NCBI GenBank assembly: GCA_001829125.1
Contig: MIAN01000261.1
Span: 1 to 52,819, forward strand
Length of the DNA: 52,819 nucleotides
Direction: 5' to 3'
From: Spirochaetes bacterium GWB1_27_13
Lineage (GTDB): Bacteria; Spirochaetota; GWE2-31-10; MWDO01
Shown here: piece after piece, positions 9,297 to 17,789 of the stretch
How positions within the stretch are numbered: the stretch's first letter is position 1
Layout of the letters: each line of letters opens with the position of its first letter
Notes under the pieces: model-generated
The model's input: only the letters and a program-made list of their open reading frames with translations
Told to the model about the DNA's origin: nothing
Databases searched by the model: none
Made by a program: the position numbers and the translations under genes

Positions 9297-10217
9297 ATGG
9301 ACAGAAGAGAGTTTATCAAAAAAAGCATTGCTTTAGGTCTTGGTGCAGGACTTACGACATTTTTTGGTGGTGCAGAAAAAATTTTTTCGGAAGATAATGA
9401 CAGCAATATTATTCCAGATTTGGTTGCTATAAAAGATGGCGAAGCTGATGCTATGTTTGATGCTGGTATTAAAGCAATGGGTGGGATGGAAAAATTCGTC
9501 AAAAAAGGTCAAACTGTTGTAGTTAAACCTAATATTGGATGGAATGTTACCCCAGAACGAGCAGGAAACACAAATCCTAAGTTAATTGGTAGAATAGTTT
9601 CTCATTGTCTTGAGGCAGGTGCAAAAAAAGTCTATGTTTTTGATAATAGTTGTGATTATTGGAACTATACATATAAAAACAGTGGGATTTCAGATGCTGT
9701 AAAACTTGCAGGAGGTACAATAGCCCCTGGTAATACTGAAAGTTACTATCAAGAAGTTAGGATTCCTAAAGCTTCTATCTTAAAAAAAACAAAAGTACAT
9801 GAGTTAATACTTGATTGTGATGTACTAATAAATGTTCCTATCTTAAAACATCATAGTAGTTCAAAACTTACAATTGCTATGAAAAACCTTATGGGGGTTG
9901 TTTGGGACAGAGGTTTTTATCATCAAACTGATTTACATAAAACTATCGCTGAGTTTTGTCTTTATAGGAAACCAGATTTAAATATTGTTGATGCTTATTA
10001 TGTATTACAAAAAAATGGTCCTCGAGGGGTATCTCCAGACGATGTTGCTTTAGTAAAAAATCAATTAATTTCTACCGATATTGTTGCAATTGATGCTGCT
10101 GCTGCCAAGATTTTTGGTGTAGAGCCAAATACTATTCCATATATAAAAATGGCTCATGATCTAAAAATTGGTAATATGAATCTTTCACAACTAAAAATAA
10201 AAAAAATATCGGTTTAA
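9297..10217 (+). CDS. DUF362 protein with Tat signal
   Basis: A 306-aa DUF362 protein. The N-terminus MDRREFIKKSIALGLGAG is a classic twin-arginine signal (Arg3-Arg4), so the folded protein should be exported. The family core is recognisable in VVVKPNIGWN, VPILKHHSSSKLTIAMKN and the C-terminal ALVKNQLISTDIVAIDAAAAKIFG. Members are often found beside or fused to ferredoxin domains, but their reaction is not established. Here the next gene is a polyferredoxin starting one base after this stop, so the two very probably form one redox unit. Note that this copy itself has no CxxC ferredoxin motifs. A strong promoter stands directly upstream. Confidence 0.85.
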   Translation: MDRREFIKKSIALGLGAGLTTFFGGAEKIFSEDNDSNIIPDLVAIKDGEADAMFDAGIKAMGGMEKFVKKGQTVVVKPNIGWNVTPERAGNTNPKLIGRIVSHCLEAGAKKVYVFDNSCDYWNYTYKNSGISDAVKLAGGTIAPGNTESYYQEVRIPKASILKKTKVHELILDCDVLINVPILKHHSSSKLTIAMKNLMGVVWDRGFYHQTDLHKTIAEFCLYRKPDLNIVDAYYVLQKNGPRGVSPDDVALVKNQLISTDIVAIDAAAAKIFGVEPNTIPYIKMAHDLKIGNMNLSQLKIKKISV

Positions 10218-10218
10218 T

Positions 10219-11742
10219 ATGCTAAAACTTTTAAAAACATTAGTTTCTTCTATATTATTAGTTTTATTTATATTGTGTTTCTTAATAATAAACAATTTCT
10301 TCGATTTTTTGGCTAATGTTCTTACAACTATGCAATTTATGCCTTCTTTTATTAGTTTATTCAATTTAAAATCTTTTTTCACGGTTTTAAGTTTTTTATT
10401 TATAATTACATTAACTTTTCTCTTTGGTAGAATATACTGTTCTTTTATATGTCCTCTCGGTTTTTTACAGGATTTTTTCATTAAATTTACTAGCTTATAT
10501 AAAAAAAATAGTTATAAATACTTCAATAAGATAAATTTTCTTAGATATGGTATTTTAATTTTATTAATTATTTTTTTTATATCAGGTAATTTATTAATCA
10601 CAAATTTATTAGACCCCTACTCTATTTTTGGTAGAATAATTACAGATTTAATAAAACCTCTAATAATATGGATAAATAATTTTTTTTATGAATCTCTAAA
10701 TAAATCCCAAATTTATCTATTTATCCATATAAAATTAGAAAAAATTAATTTATTTGTTATTTTTACAACATTAATCTTTTTTATATCAATTTTAATAACT
10801 TCTCTATTAAAAGGAAGACTTTATTGTAACTCAATTTGTCCAGTTGGCACTCTACTTGGTTTTATATCTAAAATTTCTTTATTTAAAATAAATTTAAATT
10901 CGGAAACTTGCACAAAATGTGGTCTTTGTGAAAAAAAATGTATTGCAAGTTGTATAGATAGCAAAAATAATTACATAGACCAAAGTCTTTGTGTTAGATG
11001 TTTTAATTGCTTAGATGTTTGTAAACCAAAATCTTTAAGTTTTAACATTCTAAAACCAAAACCACAATTTAACCTATCAAGAAGGCATTTTATTTCTAAC
11101 TCATTTAATTATTTATTTGCAATATTTCTAACAAGTTTTTTTCCATTAAAATTTTTATTTGGCAAATCCATTCCACAAAAATTTAATAATAAATTAATAA
11201 TTCCACCAGGCGGTTTAAATATAAAACACTTTTCAAATAATTGCACAGGCTGTCTTTTATGTGTAAATAAATGCCCCAAAAAAATAATTCGGGCTAATTT
11301 CTTAGAACATCAAGCATTACAAATAATGCAAGCATCTATAAATTATTCTTATGGATTTTGTGATTATGAATGTAATATTTGTTCACAAGTATGTCCTACA
11401 AACGCATTAATACCACTTTCTCTATCAGAAAAAAAACTTACTCAAATTGGGATAGTTCAATTTATTGAAAAAGATTGTATTGTCGTTAAGAATCAAAAAG
11501 ATTGTGGTGCATGCTCTGAACATTGCCCTACAAAAGCAGTTTACATGATCCCTTATAAGGAAAATTTATTTATACCAGCAACAAACACAGAAATTTGCAT
11601 TGGCTGTGGTGCTTGCGAATATGCCTGCCCTGCAATACCAAAAGCGATTATAGTTAATGGTAACTCAGAGCATAAAAAGGCAAAAATTGTAAAGTCTAAC
11701 AAAAATATTGAAAAAGTTAAAAATAATGATTTTCCTTTTTAA
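10219..11742 (+). CDS. membrane polyferredoxin (NapH/CcoG-like) with Fe-S tail
   Basis: A 507-aa membrane iron-sulfur protein. The first ~230 residues hold four or so hydrophobic helices and two membrane-side CxxxCP motifs (YCSFICPLG and YCNSICPVG), the hallmark of NapH-type quinol-interacting subunits. Then come two 4Fe-4S motifs (CTKCGLCEKKC, CVRCFNCLDVC). Around residue 285 SRRHFI followed by a hydrophobic stretch resembles an internal twin-arginine signal, after which a second set of Cys clusters follows (CTGCLLCVNKC, CNICSQVC, CGACSEHC, CIGCGACEYAC). This arrangement suggests that the C-terminal ferredoxin part crosses the membrane and receives electrons for the exported DUF362 partner. 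The gene starts one base after DUF362 and has no clear ribosome binding site, so it relies on coupling. Confidence 0.82.
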   Translation: MLKLLKTLVSSILLVLFILCFLIINNFFDFLANVLTTMQFMPSFISLFNLKSFFTVLSFLFIITLTFLFGRIYCSFICPLGFLQDFFIKFTSLYKKNSYKYFNKINFLRYGILILLIIFFISGNLLITNLLDPYSIFGRIITDLIKPLIIWINNFFYESLNKSQIYLFIHIKLEKINLFVIFTTLIFFISILITSLLKGRLYCNSICPVGTLLGFISKISLFKINLNSETCTKCGLCEKKCIASCIDSKNNYIDQSLCVRCFNCLDVCKPKSLSFNILKPKPQFNLSRRHFISNSFNYLFAIFLTSFFPLKFLFGKSIPQKFNNKLIIPPGGLNIKHFSNNCTGCLLCVNKCPKKIIRANFLEHQALQIMQASINYSYGFCDYECNICSQVCPTNALIPLSLSEKKLTQIGIVQFIEKDCIVVKNQKDCGACSEHCPTKAVYMIPYKENLFIPATNTEICIGCGACEYACPAIPKAIIVNGNSEHKKAKIVKSNKNIEKVKNNDFPF

Positions 11743-11749
11743 AAATATC

Positions 11750-11778
11750 TTGTAAATTATTAAATTTACTGCTATAAT
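11750..11778 (+). promoter_or_regulatory. predicted promoter, near-leaderless transcript
   Basis: TTGTAA, a 17-base spacer and TATAAT end only ten bases before the ATG at 11789, so transcription would start about four bases ahead of or at the start codon. No Shine-Dalgarno sequence is present. Confidence 0.5.
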
Positions 11779-11788
11779 TTATTTATAT

Positions 11789-12427
11789 ATGATAAGAAAA
11801 AATATTTGTTTATTATTACTTTTATTTAATTCTTTTCTTTTTGCTGAAGATTTAGTTCTCAATAAGATTATATACAAAAAAGTCTTATTGGATTTTGATC
11901 AACCAAGTTTAATCAATGTTTATCTTAATCCAATGAATGTCTCAGATGTTGTTGTTATGTTTAATGGAAAAGAATTAAAAAATATTCACAAAAACTTCAA
12001 TTCATTTATAAAAGATGACACAAATTTTTTCCCTTCTTTTAATTTTGAAGTAACTAATGTAAAAAAAGAAAATTTACTCCAAATTTATGTTGTTTTATCT
12101 CAAGGTTTAACGATAAACTCTGAGGCAACAATATTTTTTGAAAAAGGAATTGTTATAGATGATAGTAATTTCCAAACAAAAAAAAATAAGGTCTTTTTTG
12201 TAAAAGCAGGTGAATACTATAACGATGAAATTTTTTACGATCTAAAAATAGAAAACGATAGCCTAATTGAAAAATTAGAAGAAATAGTTAGAAATAACTT
12301 TTTATATTACAAACTAAAAACTATAAAGACCGGTACTACAAGATTAGATATTTTTAAATATGATGAATCTTTAGAAAAACAGGATATTTCTCCTATCAAA
12401 TCTATAAAAATAACAATTCAAAATTGA
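11789..12427 (+). CDS. exported protein of unknown function
   Basis: A 212-aa protein with a short, convincing signal peptide (MIRKNICLLLLLFNSFLFAED, cleavage likely after FAE or FA). The mature part is rich in alternating hydrophobic and polar residues, suggesting beta structure, but I recognise no domain. It is preceded by a promoter so close that the mRNA may lack a leader; there is no alternative downstream start that keeps the signal peptide. It lies between the DUF362/polyferredoxin pair and the HAD gene, each with its own promoter, so no common operon is implied. Confidence 0.6.
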   Translation: MIRKNICLLLLLFNSFLFAEDLVLNKIIYKKVLLDFDQPSLINVYLNPMNVSDVVVMFNGKELKNIHKNFNSFIKDDTNFFPSFNFEVTNVKKENLLQIYVVLSQGLTINSEATIFFEKGIVIDDSNFQTKKNKVFFVKAGEYYNDEIFYDLKIENDSLIEKLEEIVRNNFLYYKLKTIKTGTTRLDIFKYDESLEKQDISPIKSIKITIQN

Positions 12428-12443
12428 TTTTTTTAAATTTTGT

Positions 12444-12472
12444 TTGTAATTTTTTTAAAATTATAGTATATT
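12444..12472 (+). promoter_or_regulatory. predicted promoter, near-leaderless transcript
   Basis: TTGTAA, a 17-base spacer and TATATT end nine bases before the HAD gene ATG, with no ribosome binding site in between. It repeats the arrangement seen at the preceding gene. Confidence 0.45.
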
Positions 12473-12481
12473 CACATCACT

Positions 12482-13117
12482 ATGAAAAATATTGCATTAT
12501 TTGATATTGATTACACTTTAATTTCTTGTGACAGTTTTATTTTATTTGTATTCTTTTTAATACAAAAAAATCCTCTTAAAATTATCTATTTTCCATTTTT
12601 ATTTTTTGTTAGTATTTTAAGAGTTTTTAAATTAATTTCACTAGATAAATTTAAATCATATTGGCTCATTTTTATAAATAATTTCACAAAAGAAAAACTC
12701 GATTCTTTATCAAAAGAATTTGTGGAAAAACATATTCTTAAAAGAATAAAAAAAGAATCAGTCGAAGAAATAAAAACTCTAAAAGAAAAAGGCTACTTAA
12801 TAATACTTGCAACTGCCTCATTTGACTTTTACATCAAATATTTTGTAGAGCATTTACCAAAGGTTGACTATTATTTTGCTACAAAAATCGTAACAAAAAA
12901 CGATAAAGCAACACCTAAAATCGAAGGTAAAAACTGCAAAGGTAAAGAAAAAATTAGACGTATTTTAGAAATTATACCAAAAGAACAAATAAAAAAAGAT
13001 AATTCTTTTGGATACTCAGATAGTAAAACAGACTTACCATTTTTAGAACTTGTAGAAAAGTTTAACCTTATAGACAAAAAACAATGGAAAATTATAACAC
13101 AGATTAGCACTAATTAA
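12482..13117 (+). CDS. HAD-superfamily (class IB) phosphatase
   Basis: A 211-aa haloacid dehalogenase-type hydrolase related to phosphoserine phosphatase. Motif I is FDIDYT (nucleophile Asp8, general acid Asp10); motif II is ATASFD; motif IV is GYSDSKTDLPFLE, which carries the metal-binding aspartates. The helical cap between motifs I and II includes two hydrophobic segments (about residues 17-45), typical of the IB group that acts on phosphoserine, phospholipid or glycerol phosphates; the substrate is not evident. The C-terminal residues ITQISTN and the stop are encoded by a copy of the interspersed repeat, so the protein end may have been replaced by an insertion. The mRNA may be leaderless. 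Confidence 0.82.
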   Translation: MKNIALFDIDYTLISCDSFILFVFFLIQKNPLKIIYFPFLFFVSILRVFKLISLDKFKSYWLIFINNFTKEKLDSLSKEFVEKHILKRIKKESVEEIKTLKEKGYLIILATASFDFYIKYFVEHLPKVDYYFATKIVTKNDKATPKIEGKNCKGKEKIRRILEIIPKEQIKKDNSFGYSDSKTDLPFLELVEKFNLIDKKQWKIITQISTN

Positions 13118-13125
13118 GATTGACA
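13093..13125 (-). repeat. interspersed repeat copy 2, overlapping the HAD gene end
   Basis: On the minus strand this reads TGTCAATCTTAATTAGTGC followed by TAATCTGTGTTATA, closely matching the copy at 8331. It covers the last eight codons and the stop of the HAD gene. Confidence 0.65.
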
Positions 13126-13196
13126 TAGAATTTTGTTGGATTTTATATAAATTGCCATTTTTACATCAATTTTAACAATATAATACTGATTTTGCT

Positions 13197-13227
13197 TATA
13201 TTGACAATTGTTCAAATTGTCAATATA
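13197..13227. terminator. 13-bp hairpin between convergent genes
   Basis: TATATTGACAATT pairs perfectly with AATTGTCAATATA around the loop GTTCA. It lies between convergent genes, so it may end transcription from both sides. A related hairpin with the same GTTC loop occurs at 23786. Confidence 0.55.
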
Positions 13228-13230
13228 TAC

Positions 13231-13319
13231 CTTAAACGCTTATATATCTATTAATTCATTTATATCAAACAAATTACAAGTAAGCAATGTCAATTATATC
13301 CTTTTTAGAAGCGTTTAAG
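13231..13319. repeat. long-range inverted repeat CTTAAACGCTT
   Basis: CTTAAACGCTT at 13231-13241 is the exact complement of AAGCGTTTAAG at 13309-13319; flanking ATATATA-type sequence extends the pairing imperfectly outward on both sides. The 67 bases between the arms hold no ORF. It could be a small degenerate mobile element or a structured RNA; no function is evident. Confidence 0.5.
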
Positions 13320-13374
13320 TATATATTATATGGAATAATGAGTATCTACTCTTTGTCTTCATAGTTCATATTGT

Positions 13375-14208
13375 CTATTTTTTTAAATCTTTTCTAATTT
13401 TTTCTAAAGTTTTTTTGCTATAAAATTTGTCACCAAATCTATAATGAAGCCCAACATTTGCTAAAGATGGAAAATTTATCCATTTGCCATCAGGCACACT
13501 ACCCCATGGAATTGGAAACGTATAACCAGATTCTATAGCAAAACTCCATTCCATATTTGTACCAAATCTAACTTCGTAACCAACCATAACAGGAGAAAAC
13601 AAAACATAAATAGATGTGCTAAATAAATCAAAATCAACTTTAGGAAAAATCGAATAATAAATGCAGTGTTCCTTTAAAACACCAAATCGTATAGCTACTG
13701 TTAAATCAGTTGCAAAATAAATACTATGCCTATTTTTTATAGTTAGATAATCTTTACCAAACTGTAAAAAACCTTTTTCTTTATCAATTAGACTGTCTAA
13801 TGTATCTTGATATTTGTAACCAAATCGCCCTCTAAGCCCCATAAAAAAGAATTTATTTGGGGTCTCATAAATTTTAAAATGTAGTAATAAGTTGGCAAGA
13901 TAAACATGAGGTAAAAGACTCGCCCCACCTTCTATACCAATATTAAAATATTCTGTTACTGCATATCTATAACCCAAAAATACTGTCGAAAATCCAGTCC
14001 ATTCATCATCCGTCCTAAAATAGAATGAATGATCACCTTTTATTAACATCCCCCCTTTTTGTGAGAATACAGGATTTTCATTTTCATATTTTACTTTTCT
14101 TTCTTTTAATGCTTTTTTGTACTCTTTTTCAAATTCATCATCTTTATCAGTTCCTGCAAAAGAGAGATAGACACAAAAAATACATAGAAGCACTATTAAA
14201 TTTTTCAT
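13375..14208 (-). CDS. exported, probably outer-membrane barrel-like protein
   Basis: A 277-aa protein with a signal peptide (MKNLIVLLCIFCVYLSFAG). The mature part has alternating hydrophobic residues, many aromatics and repeated turn motifs (FNIGIEGGASLLP, VMVGYEVRFG, LANVGLHYRFGDKF), as in outer-membrane beta-barrels, and ends shortly after a barrel-like strand. Its ATG overlaps the stop of the upstream gene in an ATGA arrangement and is preceded by GAAGGT, so both genes are in one operon. No specific family is recognised. Confidence 0.65.
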   Translation of the reverse strand: MKNLIVLLCIFCVYLSFAGTDKDDEFEKEYKKALKERKVKYENENPVFSQKGGMLIKGDHSFYFRTDDEWTGFSTVFLGYRYAVTEYFNIGIEGGASLLPHVYLANLLLHFKIYETPNKFFFMGLRGRFGYKYQDTLDSLIDKEKGFLQFGKDYLTIKNRHSIYFATDLTVAIRFGVLKEHCIYYSIFPKVDFDLFSTSIYVLFSPVMVGYEVRFGTNMEWSFAIESGYTFPIPWGSVPDGKWINFPSLANVGLHYRFGDKFYSKKTLEKIRKDLKK

Positions 14209-14903
14209 AAATTATTACCTTCAATATCATCAATAAATTTTTCTTTTATTACCTTTTCATCTTTTTTGTTATCCTTTTCTATTTTATCAGAATCTTGCTT
14301 CTTTTTATTATTTTTTATTTTTTCTTGTTTCAATTTTCGCTCTTTCATCCTTTGTTCATCAAGCTCTTTATAAATTATTTTTCTCCACTCTGGTAAATCA
14401 TCATAAGCACTACTTACAAACTCGAGGTCTCCTTCTACTGGCTTTATTTTGTAATACCTTACATAATAGGTAAGATAACTAAAAGTATCCAATAATTCTA
14501 CCCCCGTAAAACAATCATCTTTGCCTCTTCCTTGATGTAAAATACCCAAAATAACACAACTATTATATGCCTGAGTTCTTGTTAAAAAAGGATTTTCTTT
14601 TGCTCCCTCAAGGTCAAATACTTTACAAACCCAATAAGCAAATTCTTTTCTTGTGATTACAGGATTTATCTCAGTTGGAATAATAGGAATTCTTACCTGA
14701 AAAAGTTTTTTTTCAGCAGCCCACAAAACATTCTCTATAAAAATATCAGTATCTTCTTTATCATCATATAAAAGCCTCATTAAAGTTATTGCATCATTAA
14801 ATGTAGCAATCTCCTTTTCAGAGAGTCTTATAAAAAAATCATTCTCTTGAGAAAAAATAAAAAAATTAGATAATATAAAAATAATAAGTAAAAGTTTTTT
14901 CAT
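14205..14903 (-). CDS. exported protein with charged tail, unknown function
   Basis: The ORF track starts at 14915, but that ATG overlaps the ribosome binding site; the ATG at 14903 lies seven bases after GGAG and begins a good signal peptide (MKKLLLIIFILSNFFIFSQ). The 232-aa product is mostly helical and ends in a highly charged Lys/Asp/Glu stretch of about 60 residues (KIKNNKKKQDSDKIEKDNKK and onward), probably a flexible or coiled tail. A segment ITRKEFAYWVCKVFDLEGA resembles an S-layer-homology-type helix, but weakly. It overlaps the downstream barrel-like gene by four bases. A copy of the interspersed repeat directly precedes the ribosome binding site. Confidence 0.6.
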   Translation of the reverse strand: MKKLLLIIFILSNFFIFSQENDFFIRLSEKEIATFNDAITLMRLLYDDKEDTDIFIENVLWAAEKKLFQVRIPIIPTEINPVITRKEFAYWVCKVFDLEGAKENPFLTRTQAYNSCVILGILHQGRGKDDCFTGVELLDTFSYLTYYVRYYKIKPVEGDLEFVSSAYDDLPEWRKIIYKELDEQRMKERKLKQEKIKNNKKKQDSDKIEKDNKKDEKVIKEKFIDDIEGNNL

Positions 14904-14914
14904 AACAATCTCCA

Positions 14915-14963
14915 TATAACAAAGATTTGCACGGATTGGTTGGAGAAATTACACAGATTATAT
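14915..14963 (-). repeat. interspersed repeat copy 3
   Basis: The minus strand reads TATAATCTGTGTAATTTCTC, then CCAACCAATCCGTGCAAATC and TTTGTTATA, and is followed at once by the GGAG ribosome binding site of the gene starting at 14903. It is a more diverged family member. Confidence 0.55.
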
Positions 14964-15027
14964 TAAATTATCTTTTCTTCTGTCAATTTTAAAACTAATA
15001 ACAACCAGTATAATCGTATCCATAACG

Positions 15028-15051
15028 TAATCTGTGCTAATCCGTATTATA
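15028..15051 (+). repeat. interspersed repeat copy 4 (partial)
   Basis: TAATCTGTGCTAATCCGTAT followed by TATA is the core of the family. It lies between the exported-protein operon and the end of the signalling operon, and is followed by the AT palindrome AATTATACTATATAATT. Confidence 0.6.
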
Positions 15052-15104
15052 TAAATTATACTATATAATTACAAAATATTCTATTAAAATAGAAAAAAAA
15101 TTAA

Positions 15105-16586
15105 TTAATTAAGAGTATCTTTAAACTTATCCAATTCATCTCTTACAAGCAAAGCCTCTTCTCTTAAATGTTCAAAAAATATATAAATATTTTTTAAATC
15201 TTTTTCTTTTGATTTTTTTTCTATTTCAAAAGCTATTTTAGATAATTTCTTTGCTCCAAAATTTAATACAGTACCTTTAAATTTATGAGACAAATATTTA
15301 ATTTGCTCAAAATCCTCTTTTAAGATAGAATCTTTAATTAATTCAATTTGTTTTGGATAATCACTAAGAAAATAATCTATAACATCAACTGCTATTTCTT
15401 TCTTGAATTTAGATAAATCCTCAAAATCAACTGATTTTTCATTATTATTCTCTAATTTTTTATCAATTTCTTTACAATCATTTCTTACAGGTAAAATAAA
15501 ATGAAATATACTCCCTTTGCCTTCTTGACTTTCAAACCAGATTCTACCACCCATAAGTTCAATAAGATTTTTAGAAATTATAAGACCAAGCCCAGAGCCT
15601 CCATACTTTCTTGATGTACTGCTATCTACTTGACTAAATTTTTGAAATAATTTTTCTATTTTATTGGATGGAATACCTATACCTGTATCTATAATAGAAA
15701 AAATTGTATAAATTTCATTATTTTCTTTGAAATTATCAATTAAAAGTTTTATATAACCTTTTTCAGTAAATTTAATAGCATTTCCTATTAAATTAATTAA
15801 AACCTGTCTTAATTTAACCTCATCACCATAAATTAAATCAAAAACTCTATTATTAATAGATACGCTAAACTCTAATTTTTTCCGTAAGGCATTTAGTTTC
15901 ATAATATTTTCAACACTTTTTATAATTTCTCTTAAACTAAAATTACACTCTTCTAGTCTAACATTCCCAGATTCAATTCTAGAAAAATCAAGAATATCAT
16001 TTATAATACTCAAAAGTGCTTCGGCAGAAGTCATTATTAATTCTATATATTCTTTTTGTTCATCATTTATATCTGTCCCTAAAAGAATATCCGAAAATCC
16101 TAAAATTGCATTCATAGGAGTTCTTATTTCGTGACTCATAGTTGCCAAAAAATCACTTTTTGCCTTATTAGCAAGTTTAGCCTCTTCTTTTGTTAGTTTT
16201 AATTCTTTATCTAAATTAAATTTATATAAAGCAATTTCTATGTTAATTATTATTTCTTTCAAACTAAAAGGTTTAAGTATATACCCATAAGCACCATCAA
16301 TTTTTGCTCTATCTAATATAGAGTTATTAGTATGAGACGTTAAAAATAATACTGGAATATTATATTTTTCATAAATTATTTTTGCAGCTTCAATTCCATC
16401 AATATCACCATCCAAAACTACATCCATCAATATTAAGTCTGGCTTACATTCCCCTACTTTGTCAATAGCATCTTCTCCAGAAACAAGTATATCTATAACA
16501 TCGTAATTAGAAGACTCAAGGGATTGTTTTAAGTCATAACCAACTAAAACTTCATCTTCAACAATTAATATTTTTTTCTTGTCCAT
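15105..16586 (-). CDS. REC-HisKA-HATPase-HPt hybrid signalling protein
   Basis: Using the ATG at 16586 (GAAAGGCAG just upstream; the 16619 start would run into the preceding gene) the product has 493 aa. An N-terminal receiver domain carries Asp10-Asp11-type acidic residues, phosphoacceptor Asp55 (ILMDVVLD) and Lys105. The histidine kinase core follows, with His152 in SHEIRTPMN, an N box around 269, DTGIG near 300 and GSGLGL near 330. A C-terminal HPt domain has His434 in LSHKFKGT. There is no input domain or membrane segment, so it is cytosolic and is probably driven by phosphate from a partner kinase. It is the last gene of the operon with the HisKA_2 kinase and CheB-CheR-PAS protein. The output target is not visible here. 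Confidence 0.9.
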   Translation of the reverse strand: MDKKKILIVEDEVLVGYDLKQSLESSNYDVIDILVSGEDAIDKVGECKPDLILMDVVLDGDIDGIEAAKIIYEKYNIPVLFLTSHTNNSILDRAKIDGAYGYILKPFSLKEIIINIEIALYKFNLDKELKLTKEEAKLANKAKSDFLATMSHEIRTPMNAILGFSDILLGTDINDEQKEYIELIMTSAEALLSIINDILDFSRIESGNVRLEECNFSLREIIKSVENIMKLNALRKKLEFSVSINNRVFDLIYGDEVKLRQVLINLIGNAIKFTEKGYIKLLIDNFKENNEIYTIFSIIDTGIGIPSNKIEKLFQKFSQVDSSTSRKYGGSGLGLIISKNLIELMGGRIWFESQEGKGSIFHFILPVRNDCKEIDKKLENNNEKSVDFEDLSKFKKEIAVDVIDYFLSDYPKQIELIKDSILKEDFEQIKYLSHKFKGTVLNFGAKKLSKIAFEIEKKSKEKDLKNIYIFFEHLREEALLVRDELDKFKDTLN

Positions 16587-16596
16587 AGTCTGCCTT

Positions 16597-17778
16597 TCAC
16601 ATATGTTTTCTAATTTCACTAAATTCTATCTTATAATAAACACCATCTTGATTTTTAATTTCCATTTTTCCACGAAGTTGATAAGTAAGTAATTTTATTA
16701 ATGTTAAACCAAGTGTTTTAGGTTTTTCTATGTCAATATTTATTGGCAAACCAATCCCATTATCAGAAATGCTTAATTCTATTTTGTTTTCTATTTGAGA
16801 CAAGGATAGGTTTATTTCTCCTTTTTTTCCATTAGGAAAAGCATATTTAAAACTATTAGATATAATTTCATTTATTATCAAACCACAAGGTATAGCAATA
16901 TCTATATTTAAAAAAACATTAGAAATATTAAGATTAAATTTAATATTAGTATCAACATTAAAAGAATAAATCAAATTATATATAAGGTCTCTTATATAAC
17001 CATCAAAATCTATTTTTGATAAATTTTCTGACTGATATAGCTTTTCATGTACCAAAGAAATAGACCTTATTCTATTTTGAGATTCTTTAAAAGCTTCGAC
17101 TATCTCTTGATTTTCTATTTTTTCAGCTTGAAGACTTAAAAGACTTGATACAACCTGTAAGTTATTTTTTACTCTATGATATATTTCTTTTAATAAAACT
17201 TCTTTTTCTTCCATAGAATCTTTTATTTTTTCTTCATTTATTTTTCTTTCCGTTATATCAATAACCGCAGTTAGAATTTTTGGTTGGTTATTTTGATTTT
17301 CTTCTAATAGAATACTAACAAGATTTCCATAAAAAAAAATTCCATCTTTTGTTTTTAGTTTTAATTCACAAGTTTCTTTTTGCTTTGTCTCCAAAGTTTT
17401 ATTTAAATGAACAAAAAAATCGCTAAAAGACTCTGTTGCAACAAAACTAGAAAAAAGTTGTTTTACAAGTATATCTTCCTCAAAATTAAATTGTTTTATG
17501 GAAGTAAAATTTGCTTCAAGGATTAAACCATTCTCATTTAATATAAAATAACTAACAGGTGAATAATTAAAAAGTTTCAAATATTTATTTGTCATCTCTT
17601 GAATTTGATCATAAGAATTATTTAACTCCTCATTTTGAAGTTCGAGTTCAATTTGATATGTTTGTAATTCGGCAATTAATTGTTTTATATCCTTTGAACC
17701 CAAATTATTATTTCTGTCATAATTTGATAGTACTTCTAAAGCTCTTTTTCTCAATGTTTCCTTTTTTTCATCATACAT
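16597..17778 (-). CDS. PAS-HisKA_2 sensor histidine kinase
   Basis: A 393-aa cytosolic histidine kinase. A helical N-terminus (about 1-60) with LQTYQIELELQNEEL leads to one PAS domain (about 65-178, ending in the PAC-type IDITERK). The dimerisation/phosphoacceptor part is the HisKA_2 type, with His201 in EIYHRVKNNLQVVSSLL. The ATPase has its N box in NEIISNSFKYAF and a DNGIGLP motif. In many bacteria this module is fused to the C-terminus of CheB-CheR-PAS proteins; here it is a separate gene starting eleven bases downstream of one, with AAGGAG before its ATG. It likely phosphorylates the receiver domain of the downstream hybrid protein. Confidence 0.9.
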   Translation of the reverse strand: MYDEKKETLRKRALEVLSNYDRNNNLGSKDIKQLIAELQTYQIELELQNEELNNSYDQIQEMTNKYLKLFNYSPVSYFILNENGLILEANFTSIKQFNFEEDILVKQLFSSFVATESFSDFFVHLNKTLETKQKETCELKLKTKDGIFFYGNLVSILLEENQNNQPKILTAVIDITERKINEEKIKDSMEEKEVLLKEIYHRVKNNLQVVSSLLSLQAEKIENQEIVEAFKESQNRIRSISLVHEKLYQSENLSKIDFDGYIRDLIYNLIYSFNVDTNIKFNLNISNVFLNIDIAIPCGLIINEIISNSFKYAFPNGKKGEINLSLSQIENKIELSISDNGIGLPINIDIEKPKTLGLTLIKLLTYQLRGKMEIKNQDGVYYKIEFSEIRKHM

Positions 17779-17789
17779 AACCTACTCCT

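Noticed and set aside
10191-10481. 96-aa ORF opposite the polyferredoxin gene
   Set aside because: Lies entirely opposite a well-supported gene, with no promoter or ribosome binding site.
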